A DNA stretch of 64,000 bases. Origin: Paludibacteraceae bacterium. GTDB lineage: Bacteria; Bacteroidota; Bacteroidia; Bacteroidales; Paludibacteraceae. The notes beneath the pieces are model-generated. The model was not told where the DNA came from, made no database searches, and was given only the letters and a program-made list of their open reading frames with translations. Positions 8,427-15,029 of this stretch are shown here, piece after piece. The stretch is from NCBI GenBank assembly GCA_017439235.1, contig JAFSJN010000013.1:1-64000 (forward strand), in the 5' to 3' direction. Numbering within the stretch: the stretch's first letter is position 1; each line of letters opens with the position of its first letter. The translations under genes were made by a program, and so were the position numbers.

Positions 8427-8457
8427 CTAAGATACAACAAAAAATGATATACGCAAA
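8427..8457 (-). promoter_or_regulatory. Probable promoter of the candidate RNA
   Basis: TATCTTAG (8427-8434) matches TAnnTTTG at all but one position, and TTTG (8454-8457) sits 19 nt upstream. The surrounding sequence resembles that of the ATPase promoter, including a shared TGATATACGCAA-type stretch on the plus strand. Confidence 0.45.
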
Positions 8458-8756
8458 TATTTTCCGAAAAAAAATAAAAATTAGTACTGATGCGATAACT
8501 TTAAGAAAAAAACAGACAAAACACTTTTGAATGAATAAAAACTTTGTTTTTTGTGTCAATTACTGCTAAAAACTCCTTAAAAATATATTTTTAGATAGTT
8601 TTTACCACCAATTCCCCCAACTCTTCGAGTTAAATCATTCAAAAGACATAAACATAAAAAACATTTTTTTTTCAAATCGAAAAGTCTGAATATATTCATA
8701 GGTTGATGAATATAAACAATATACAGAGTAAGTTACTTAAGTTAACGCATCAGTAG
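8458..8756. other. AT-rich gene-free region
   Basis: About 300 bases of very A/T-rich sequence with no supported gene. Visible structure is a 14-nt palindrome AAAAATATATTTTT (8579-8592) and an inverted repeat TATATTCAT / ATGAATATA (8691-8699 and 8706-8714). I looked for DnaA boxes of the TTATCCACA type and saw none, so an origin is not claimed. Confidence 0.5.
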
Positions 8757-8798
8757 TAATTAAGAATTAAGAATTTCTAATCACTAATCACTAATCGA
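8757..8798. repeat. 7-nt-period tract at the recX 3' end
   Basis: Six consecutive heptamers: TAATTAA, GAATTAA, GAATTTC, TAATCAC, TAATCAC, TAATCGA. The stop codon of recX (8791-8793) lies inside the tract, so the last two codons and the stop come from repeat sequence. Confidence 0.85.
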
Positions 8799-9186
8799 GG
8801 TCGTCGCTTGTGAAGCCACGTGAGCGGGGATTCTTGGTTTGTCGGATAGCTTTCTCGAGGGCACGTTGGTACTCATTGGGGTCGATGGCATTAAGGGCAT
8901 CATCGATGACGGTCTCGGGCAGGTGTTTAGCCCGTAGGGCGGCAGCAATCTTGAGTTTACCCCACCCATTAAAACGCACCTTATCGCGTGCAAAAGCGGA
9001 GGCATAGCGTCTATCGTTGAGGTAGTCGTTCCGGTGCAAGAGGTCAATGACCTGCTGCGCCTGTTCGTCCGTTCCGCCCCAGAGACGCATCTTAAGGCGT
9101 ATATCGTCGGCACAGTATTCGGCACGTGCACAGAGTTGTTGCGCCTTAGCCGATAAGTCGCGCAGAGACAAAGCGGTCTTTTCCAT
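8791..9186 (-). CDS. recX: RecX family regulator of RecA
   Basis: At 131 residues this is the usual compact size of Bacteroidetes RecX. The pattern LSAKAQQLCARAEYCADDIR followed by a conserved K-x-R-L-W-G and then YLNDRRYASAFARDKVRFNGWG is the RecX three-helix signature. RecX binds RecA filaments and limits recombination and SOS activity. The chosen ATG lies inside the end of prmC, a 41-nt overlap in a different frame, which implies translational coupling. The C-terminus SDDLD ends in the heptamer tract at 8757-8798. Confidence 0.85.
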   Translation of the reverse strand: MEKTALSLRDLSAKAQQLCARAEYCADDIRLKMRLWGGTDEQAQQVIDLLHRNDYLNDRRYASAFARDKVRFNGWGKLKIAAALRAKHLPETVIDDALNAIDPNEYQRALEKAIRQTKNPRSRGFTSDDLD

Positions 9187-10123
9187 AGGAGTCGTGATAG
9201 AGTTGTATATCGTTATAGCCCAAGCCGTCCAACAGGTGGCAGACAGCAGGGCCGAAGGATTCGTTGATTTCGAAGAAGAGGAGGGATTCTCGATTAGTGA
9301 TTTTCGATTTTCTATTAGTGATTAGGAACTCGGCTATGCGGCGATAGAAGAGCAGCGGGTCGTTGTCGGGGACAAAGAGAGCAGTATGCGGTTCGTAGTC
9401 GAGGACGGAGGCCGACATATCCGCCGCCTCGCTATGACGGACGTAGGGAGGGTTGGAGACGACGAGGTCGTATTTAGGATTTAAGATTTCAGATTTAAGA
9501 TTTAAGATTTCAGATTTAGGATTTAAGATGTCAAATTTAGGATTGAGGATGTCGGCGGTGAAGAAGGTGATGTCGACGTTGTTGCGGCGGGCATTCTCGC
9601 GGGCGACGTCAAGTGCCGATTCAGAGATATCACAAGCGAAGACTTGCCATTCAGGATGCGCTTTCTTGAGCGCAATAGCGATGCAGCCGGAGCCGGTGCC
9701 GATGTCGAGGACGCGGATTTTAGATTTATGATTTAAGATTTTAGATTTATGATTTAAGATTTCAAATTTATGATTTAAGATTTCTTTTCCTGACGGAACG
9801 ATTACTTCAAATTTATGATTTAAGATTAGAGAGACTAATTCGGCGGTTTCGGGACGTGGAATAAGGGTGTCAGGAGTGACTTTTAGGTCGAGTCCATTCC
9901 ACAAAGTATGCTGAAAAATATACTGTATGGGCTCTTTTTTTGCAATTCTTTGTAAAATATTTTCGATATTCGGAATATTTTTTGTATCTTTGCCGCCCGT
10001 AAGGATTTGCGTGCGTGAAAGGCCTGTGGATTCTTCGATAATCCAGAAGGCCGTCTCGCGAGCCTCAGCCGGTGAGAGATAGGGTAAGAGGCGCTCGGTA
10101 AGATGGTGCAAAAAGTCTTTCAC
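9146..10123 (-). CDS. prmC: PrmC, release-factor glutamine methyltransferase, with three in-frame repeat insertions
   Basis: PrmC methylates the GGQ glutamine of peptide release factors using S-adenosylmethionine. The SAM motif VLDIGTGSG (about residue 139) and the substrate-binding NPPY (about residue 223) are intact, after an N-terminal helical domain. From the GTG start the protein has 325 residues, longer than the usual 275-290. The surplus sits in three places: repeated ILNHKSK units before the SAM motif, ILNPKSE-type units before VVSNPPY, and ITNRKSK units in the C-terminal lobe. All are translations of 7-nt-period DNA and fall between conserved motifs, so the enzyme is probably still active. 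The start is GTG at 10123, because the -7 box at 10127-10135 overlaps any longer reading; this makes the mRNA nearly leaderless. Confidence 0.9.
   Translation of the reverse strand: MKDFLHHLTERLLPYLSPAEARETAFWIIEESTGLSRTQILTGGKDTKNIPNIENILQRIAKKEPIQYIFQHTLWNGLDLKVTPDTLIPRPETAELVSLILNHKFEVIVPSGKEILNHKFEILNHKSKILNHKSKIRVLDIGTGSGCIAIALKKAHPEWQVFACDISESALDVARENARRNNVDITFFTADILNPKFDILNPKSEILNLKSEILNPKYDLVVSNPPYVRHSEAADMSASVLDYEPHTALFVPDNDPLLFYRRIAEFLITNRKSKITNRESLLFFEINESFGPAVCHLLDGLGYNDIQLYHDSYGKDRFVSARLIG
9285..9326 (-). repeat. Heptamer tract 1 inside prmC
   Basis: Plus-strand units GATTCTC, GATTAGT, GATTTTC, GATTTTC, TATTAGT, GATTAGG make six heptamers, or two 21-nt units. They are translated in frame as ITNRKSK and ITNRESL in the C-terminal lobe of PrmC. 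Confidence 0.85.
9471..9554 (-). repeat. Heptamer tract 2 inside prmC (four 21-nt units)
   Basis: Twelve heptamers in a row follow the order GATTTAG/GATTTAA, GATTTAA, GATTTCA (plus strand), so three heptamers form a 21-nt unit. The coding strand reads ILNPKFD, ILNPKSE, ILNLKSE, ILNPKYD, directly before the catalytic NPPY region. The third heptamer of each unit ends in CA or CG rather than AA, which avoids the TAA that a pure repeat would create. Confidence 0.9.
9716..9830 (-). repeat. Heptamer tract 3 inside prmC, with a unique core
   Basis: Ten heptamers (9716-9785: GATTTTA, GATTTAT, GATTTAA and variants), then a 24-nt non-repeat spacer (9786-9809), then three more heptamers (9810-9830). 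Translation gives repeated ILNHKSK and a FEVIVPSGKE insert before the SAM motif. Part of the spacer with its flank (9797-9816) is an exact reverse-complement copy of 29521-29540. Confidence 0.9.
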
Positions 10124-10126
10124 GGT

Positions 10127-10159
10127 GCAAAGGTACAAAATTATTTGCAGGCCTGCAAA
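10127..10159 (-). promoter_or_regulatory. prmC promoter, leaderless type
   Basis: TACCTTTG on the minus strand (10128-10135) is a perfect -7 element, and TTTG (10156-10159) is the -33 element at 20-nt spacing. Transcription would begin within a few bases of the GTG at 10123. Confidence 0.7.
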
Positions 10160-10160
10160 T
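10143..10160. promoter_or_regulatory. Perfect 18-bp palindrome between prmC and ribD
   Basis: ATTTGCAGGCCTGCAAAT equals its own reverse complement. It lies in the gap between the divergent prmC and ribD genes, and its right arm contains the -33 TTTG of the prmC promoter. The position and symmetry fit a binding site for a dimeric repressor. No candidate regulator is encoded nearby. Confidence 0.55.
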
Positions 10161-10163
10161 TTT

Positions 10164-10187
10164 TGATTTAAAATTTAAGATTTGACC
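10164..10187. repeat. Heptamer run supplying the ribD start codon
   Basis: TGATTTA, AAATTTA, AGATTTG style heptamers lie directly before ribD. The only usable start codon of ribD, TTG at 10182, is formed by this run, and an in-frame TAA (10176-10178) lies just upstream. Confidence 0.6.
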
Positions 10188-11246
10188 CGAGAGGAACGAT
10201 ATATAGCCCGTTGTGTAGAGTTAGCCCGTTTAGGGGAATACTACGTAGCACCCAATCCTATGGTGGGAGCGGTGCTGGTAGATGCATCAGGCAAAATCAT
10301 CGCTGAGGGTTGGCATCGTCATTATGGCGGTCCGCATGCAGAGGTGGAGTGTTTTAGGGAGTGGGAGATTAAAAATGAAGAATTAAAAATTAAGAATTAC
10401 GACCTCTCCGAATGTACGCTATATGTGAGTCTGGAGCCGTGCAGTCATTACGGTAAGACGCCGCCGTGTGCGGACATGATAATAGCTAAGGGTGTGAAGC
10501 GCGTAGTAGTGGGCATGGAGGACCCTAATCCGTTAGTGGCCGGTAAGGGTATAGCACGTATGCGTGAAGCGGGTATAGAGGTGACGGTAGGTGTAGGCGA
10601 GGCGATGTGTCGGGAAGTGAATAAGCGTTTTATCTGCCTGCACGAGAAACACCGCCCGTATGTGACGCTCAAGTGGGCGCAGACAAGGGACGGCTTCCTG
10701 GATAGGAAGCGGCAGGGTGAAGAGTCAAGAGAGAAGAGTGAAGAGCGGCATTTGAACGGAGCCTTGGCTATCTCCAATACGGTGACGAAGCAGGAGGTGC
10801 ATAAGTTGCGGGCGGAGAATATGGCTATCATGGTAGGTACGCGCACGGCGTTATTGGATAATCCGGGATTGAAGACAACTCATTGGCCGGGACGCAATCC
10901 CATACGGGTGCTGTTGGACCGCAAGGGTGTGGTGCCGCGCGAGAGCAAGCTCTTCTCGCCGGACGCAGAGACGATAGTGTATAGCGAGTGCACGGATTGG
11001 GAATATATCCTCAACGACTTGGCGCAGCGTGGCATACACTCGCTGTTAGTAGAAGGCGGTGCGCAGGTATTGCAGACGATATTAGACTCAGGCATCTACG
11101 ACGAGGTGCAGATAGAATACGGCGATGAGGCTTTAGGCACAGAAGGCGTTAAAGCGCCGGAGATAAACGAGACGAAGTATGAGAAAAACAACACTATATT
11201 TTTTGGCGGTCATCTGTTTAAGCGCTTGCAGTTCTTTCAGGCATAA
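10182..11246 (+). CDS. ribD: RibD, bifunctional riboflavin deaminase/reductase
   Basis: RibD performs the deaminase and reductase steps of riboflavin synthesis. The deaminase zinc site is visible as PHAEVEC and, after an unusual insert, SLEPCSH-x-x-KTPPC. The reductase half has VTLKWAQTRDGF, HKLRAENMAIMVGTRTALLDNP and LLVEGGAQVL. At 354 residues the length is normal apart from two low-complexity inserts: WEIKNEELKIKNY near residue 70 and EESREKSEER near residue 185. Both are encoded by heptamer repeats and both sit in surface loops. No ATG precedes the conserved PNPMVGAV region, so TTG at 10182 is the start. It heads a long plus-strand gene run and overlaps the next gene by 68 nt. Confidence 0.9.
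   Translation: MTREERYIARCVELARLGEYYVAPNPMVGAVLVDASGKIIAEGWHRHYGGPHAEVECFREWEIKNEELKIKNYDLSECTLYVSLEPCSHYGKTPPCADMIIAKGVKRVVVGMEDPNPLVAGKGIARMREAGIEVTVGVGEAMCREVNKRFICLHEKHRPYVTLKWAQTRDGFLDRKRQGEESREKSEERHLNGALAISNTVTKQEVHKLRAENMAIMVGTRTALLDNPGLKTTHWPGRNPIRVLLDRKGVVPRESKLFSPDAETIVYSECTDWEYILNDLAQRGIHSLLVEGGAQVLQTILDSGIYDEVQIEYGDEALGTEGVKAPEINETKYEKNNTIFFGGHLFKRLQFFQA
10365..10399 (+). repeat. Heptamer tract in the RibD deaminase domain
   Basis: Five heptamers: GAGATTA, AAAATGA, AGAATTA, AAAATTA, AGAATTA. They are translated in frame between the two zinc-binding motifs. Confidence 0.8.
10717..10744 (+). repeat. Heptamer tract in the RibD reductase domain
   Basis: Four heptamers: GTGAAGA, GTCAAGA, GAGAAGA, GTGAAGA. 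The unit sequence differs from the other ribD tract but keeps the 7-nt period. Confidence 0.8.
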
Positions 11247-12021
11247 GCAGCAAGCGGGTGTAGCCGCCGAGGTGGCAGGTCAGCGTTTGGAGTACCGCAT
11301 TATAGACGCGGTGACGGCCGATGCTACGGACGCGGAGGACAGTGCCCGTATAGCAGACCGTTATATCCGTCAATGGGCGACGGATATCTTGGTATACGAG
11401 AAAGCCAAAGACCGTGCCTCAGCCGACCTGGAGCGCTTGGTAGAAGACTACCGCCGTTCGCTATATGTGCATGAATATGAGCAGCGTTTAGTGGCTCACC
11501 GCAAACCCAAGCAGATACCGGACACGGCTGTAGAGCGTTTCTATGAGGACAACGCATCGCTGTTCGTGTTGCGCGAGACGATAGTAAAGGGAGCCTTGCT
11601 CATCGTGCCCAAAGCCGCGCCTCAGCAGGATAAGTTACGCGGATGGCTCGGTAAGATGACCGACGAGAACATAGAGAAGATAGAGAAATACGCCTATCAG
11701 TATGCCACAGGTTATGAGTTATTCCCGGATGAGTGGAAGACCGCCAATCAGTTGCAGATGTGGTTGCCTATGCAGCCGGAGGTGCTGCAGCAAAAGATTC
11801 GCAGCCACAGTATGATACAAGCCGAAGACTCGGCCTCGGTATACCTGTTGCAGGTGACGGACAAGAAGATGCGCGGCGAACAGATGCCGGTAGACTATGC
11901 CGCTCCGGAGATACGCCGATTATTAGAAGGATTACAACAAAAAGAATATTTACAGGAAGAGAGAGAGCGTCTGTACGAAGAAGCATTACTCTTTCACAAA
12001 CTGAAACTGTATGAAAAATAA
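11179..12021 (+). CDS. Periplasmic lipoprotein related to parvulin-type foldases
   Basis: A 280-residue protein whose signal peptide ends in the lipobox LSAC (Cys at about residue 17), so it should be a lipoprotein. The middle (about 110-160) contains IPDTAVERFYEDN and ETIVKGALLIVPK, resembling the region before a PpiC/SurA-type domain. The C-terminal part is helical with a charged end. No complete parvulin domain is clear, so chaperone activity is more likely than isomerase activity. It overlaps ribD by 68 nt and the following SurA-like gene by 11 nt. In Bacteroidetes such a lipoprotein commonly accompanies SurA-like foldases, consistent with outer-membrane protein biogenesis. Confidence 0.75.
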   Translation: MRKTTLYFLAVICLSACSSFRHKQQAGVAAEVAGQRLEYRIIDAVTADATDAEDSARIADRYIRQWATDILVYEKAKDRASADLERLVEDYRRSLYVHEYEQRLVAHRKPKQIPDTAVERFYEDNASLFVLRETIVKGALLIVPKAAPQQDKLRGWLGKMTDENIEKIEKYAYQYATGYELFPDEWKTANQLQMWLPMQPEVLQQKIRSHSMIQAEDSASVYLLQVTDKKMRGEQMPVDYAAPEIRRLLEGLQQKEYLQEERERLYEEALLFHKLKLYEK

Positions 12022-13363
12022 GACACTATTGACCATGCTGTTCATGGCACTCAGTGTGCCCATGGTAGCCGATAATATCATTGACGAGGTTATCTGGATA
12101 GTAGGTGACGAAGCCATCCTGCGCAGCGAGGTAGAAGAGGAGAAGTTGCGCGCGCAATATGAGGGTCAGGAGATGAAAGGTGATCCGTACTGCGTTATCC
12201 CCGAACAGATAGCCGTGCAAAAGTTGTTCCTCCACCAGGCGGAGTTAGACTCCGTCGAGGCTAACGAGTCGTCGGTGAGTCACCAGGTGGATATGCGAAT
12301 CAACTACTATATCTCGCAGATAGGTTCCAAGGAGAAGATGGAAGAGTATTTCCGCAAGCCTCAGACCGAGATACGCGAGGAGTTGATGACGACGGTGCGT
12401 AATCAGATGATCATCCAACAGATGCAGCAGAAGTTGACGTCGCATATCAAACCCACTCCGGCTGAGATACGCCGTTTCTACAACTCGCTGCCGGCCGACT
12501 CGATACCATTGATCCCGGCACAGGTAGAGGTGCAGATATTGAGTTTTGAACCGCAGGTGCCCAAAGAGGAGATAGAGCGTATCAAGTCGCGTCTGCGTGA
12601 GTTCACGGAGCGTGTGAATACGGGCAAGGCCGACTTCTCGATGCTTGCGCGTCTGTACTCGGAAGATACAGAGAGTGCGAAACGCGGCGGCGAGTTAGGT
12701 TTTGTGGGACGCGGACAGTTGGTGACGGAGTTTGCTGATGTGGCCTTCAACCTCAACGACCCCAAGAAAGTGAGTCGTATAGTAGAGTCGGAATACGGTT
12801 TCCACATCATCCAGTTGATTGAGAAAAAAGGTGAGCGTATCAACTGCCGTCACATATTGATGAAGCCGCGTGTATCGGCTACCGACAAAGTGCACTCGCT
12901 GGAGCGCTTGGACTCCATCATCAACGTGGTTCGCCGCGGCGATGCGACCTTTGAGCAGGCTGTGGCTTATTTCTCGCAAGATAAGTCGACGGCTATGAAT
13001 GCCGGTCTGATGACTAACTCGTCTACCGGTTCGAGTAAGTTTGAGTACCAAGACCTGCCTCCGGAGATAGCCAAACAGATTTACACGCTCAAAGAGGGCG
13101 ATATATCGCAGCCCTTTGTGATGATGGACCAAGCGAAGAATAAAGAGGTGTGCGCTGTCGTTAAGCTCAAGACCAAGAAAGAGGTGCACCGCGCGAACAT
13201 GGTAGACGACTACCAGACGATACGCTCCATGCTGGAGCAGAAACTGAGTGCGCAGTATATCTTAGACTGGATTAAGCGCAAGCAGAAAGAGACGTATATC
13301 TTTATTGACGAACACTGGCGCGGATGCGACTTTGAGTATCCCGGATGGATTCATGAGGAGTGA
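12011..13363 (+). CDS. SurA-like periplasmic peptidyl-prolyl isomerase
   Basis: The 450-residue protein has a signal peptide (MKNKTLLTMLFMALSVPMVA), an N-terminal SurA-like helical domain beginning at DEVIWIVGDEAILRSEV, and two parvulin domains at about 170-275 and 280-385. The first shows SEDTESAKRGGELGFVGRGQ and FHIIQLIEKKGE, and the second NCRHILMKPRVS with FSQDKSTAMNAG. SurA-type proteins escort unfolded outer-membrane proteins across the periplasm. The gene follows a related lipoprotein and precedes an OstA-like protein and an outer-membrane barrel, so the segment looks devoted to envelope assembly. Confidence 0.88.
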   Translation: MKNKTLLTMLFMALSVPMVADNIIDEVIWIVGDEAILRSEVEEEKLRAQYEGQEMKGDPYCVIPEQIAVQKLFLHQAELDSVEANESSVSHQVDMRINYYISQIGSKEKMEEYFRKPQTEIREELMTTVRNQMIIQQMQQKLTSHIKPTPAEIRRFYNSLPADSIPLIPAQVEVQILSFEPQVPKEEIERIKSRLREFTERVNTGKADFSMLARLYSEDTESAKRGGELGFVGRGQLVTEFADVAFNLNDPKKVSRIVESEYGFHIIQLIEKKGERINCRHILMKPRVSATDKVHSLERLDSIINVVRRGDATFEQAVAYFSQDKSTAMNAGLMTNSSTGSSKFEYQDLPPEIAKQIYTLKEGDISQPFVMMDQAKNKEVCAVVKLKTKKEVHRANMVDDYQTIRSMLEQKLSAQYILDWIKRKQKETYIFIDEHWRGCDFEYPGWIHEE

Positions 13364-13384
13364 ATGAGTGAATGAGTGAATGAA
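13357..13384 (+). repeat. 8-nt tandem repeat at the surA-like / OstA-like junction
   Basis: GAGTGAAT is repeated about three times. The tract contains the stop of the upstream gene and runs into the start codon of the next gene. Confidence 0.75.
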
Positions 13385-15029
13385 GACGATGAGACATATA
13401 TATTGGTTGATAGGCTGTATCGTACTGGCGACTGTACCTTGGGTTGCCACGGCGCAGACGATGGTGTACCTGGAGCACTCCGAGACGCTGAGTTTCGATT
13501 CGCGTAGGCATTTGGAGGCACAGCTGCTCAAGGGCAACGTGCGTTTCCGCCACGACGAGGCGGTGATGTATTGCGACTCGGCCTATTTCTACGAGAAGAC
13601 GAACTCGTTTGATGCCTTCGGTCATGTGCGCTTTGAGCAAGGCGACACGTTGCAGGGCTTTGGTGATGTCTTGTACTATGACGGTAATACTAAGTTGGCG
13701 CGTCTAAGGCATAACGTGCGCCTTATCCACCGCAACACCATCCTGACAACCGACAGCATGAACTACGACCGCGTGCTCGACTTGGCGTATTATATCCAAG
13801 ACGGCACTATCGTCGACAGCCTTAACTCGCTGCGTTCGGTATGGGGCGGCTACAGTCCGTCGACCAACGAGGCGCTCTTCCGCCATAAGGTACATCTGGA
13901 GAACGAGTCGTTCACCTTAGATGCCGACACGTTGATATACAACACCAAGACCAACGTGGCGCAGATAGTATGTCCCACCACTATCGTATACGCCGGCGAG
14001 ACGACGATTCTCAGTTCCAACGGTTGGTACAACACCGCCAGCGAGCAGTCGATGCTCCTGGACCGCAGTCAGATTATTCATGACGACGGTAAACAACTGA
14101 CGGGCGACACTATCTATTACGATAAGAAGATAGGTATAGGTAATGTATTCGGGCATATGGTAATGAAGGACACCGTACAGAAGATGACGCTCAAAGGTAA
14201 TTACGGCATCATGTACGAGAAAGAGAAAGGCGGCTTTGCTACGGACAGTGCGCAGGCTATCGACTGGTCGCAACCCGACTTCACGTATATCCACGCCGAC
14301 ACGCTGTTCACCGAAGAGGTGCCGTGCACGCCCGACTCGTTCTATACCGACACGACGTATCGCCGTATGCGCGCCTATCACAACGTGCGCGCCTATAATG
14401 TCGACTACCAGATAGTATGCGACTCGCTCACCTACAACGGCCGCGACTCGATGATGACGCTGCACCACGAGCCGGTATGCTGGAGTGCCGAGAACCAGAT
14501 TTCTGCCGACACGATACATATCTATTTGCATAACGGCAAACTCGACTACGCCCACGGCATAGGCAGCGCCTTAGGTATCAAACAGGAAGACTCGATATGT
14601 TACGACCAGTTATCGGGTAAGGAGATGAAAGCCTTTATTATCGACGGTCAGGTGAAGCGTGTAGAGGTGAGCGGCAATGCCGAGACGGTCTTCTTCCCGC
14701 GCGACGACGACAGCGTCTATGTGGGCGTGAATAAATCGCAGAGCAGTTACGTGACGATGTTCTTGGAGAATAACAAGATTCATCACGTGCTCTTCACCAC
14801 TATCACCAACGGCACCCTCTATCCCTTAGACCAGATAGAACGCAAAGATACCTACCTGTTAGGCTTCTTCTGGGCTCACCAGGAGCGTCCGCGTTCGCCG
14901 CAAGATATCTTCAACCGTCCCCGACGCACCGCTCGTCCGACACAGAAAGCTTTGTCGGCTACCGAAGATGAAGAGGATGAGGAAGACAACGATACCCATA
15001 AAAAGAAAAATAAAAAACGTAAGAAATGA
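13380..15029 (+). CDS. OstA/LptA-like lipopolysaccharide transport protein
   Basis: A 549-residue secreted protein (signal peptide ending WVATAQ). Repeating short beta units fill most of it, such as LSFDSRRHLEAQLLKGNVRF, MYCDSAYFYEKTNSFDAFG and DTLIYNTKTNVAQI, the jelly-roll slab pattern of OstA/LptA/LptD N-terminal domains. These proteins bridge the periplasm in lipopolysaccharide transport. Its length, several times that of LptA, is normal for the Bacteroidetes OstA-like family. The C-terminus is low-complexity, acidic then lysine-rich. The start is the ATG at 13380, overlapping the 8-nt repeat; ATG at 13389 is an alternative. It overlaps the next gene by 4 nt. Confidence 0.85.
   Translation: MKTMRHIYWLIGCIVLATVPWVATAQTMVYLEHSETLSFDSRRHLEAQLLKGNVRFRHDEAVMYCDSAYFYEKTNSFDAFGHVRFEQGDTLQGFGDVLYYDGNTKLARLRHNVRLIHRNTILTTDSMNYDRVLDLAYYIQDGTIVDSLNSLRSVWGGYSPSTNEALFRHKVHLENESFTLDADTLIYNTKTNVAQIVCPTTIVYAGETTILSSNGWYNTASEQSMLLDRSQIIHDDGKQLTGDTIYYDKKIGIGNVFGHMVMKDTVQKMTLKGNYGIMYEKEKGGFATDSAQAIDWSQPDFTYIHADTLFTEEVPCTPDSFYTDTTYRRMRAYHNVRAYNVDYQIVCDSLTYNGRDSMMTLHHEPVCWSAENQISADTIHIYLHNGKLDYAHGIGSALGIKQEDSICYDQLSGKEMKAFIIDGQVKRVEVSGNAETVFFPRDDDSVYVGVNKSQSSYVTMFLENNKIHHVLFTTITNGTLYPLDQIERKDTYLLGFFWAHQERPRSPQDIFNRPRRTARPTQKALSATEDEEDEEDNDTHKKKNKKRKK

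Noticed and set aside
8458-8756. AT-rich gap considered as a replication origin
   Set aside because: No DnaA boxes, no dnaA/dnaN nearby, and no consistent gene-strand switch at this point.
9471-9830. Repeats in prmC considered as a CRISPR array
   Set aside because: Units are 7 nt without spacers of 25-40 nt, and there are no cas genes.
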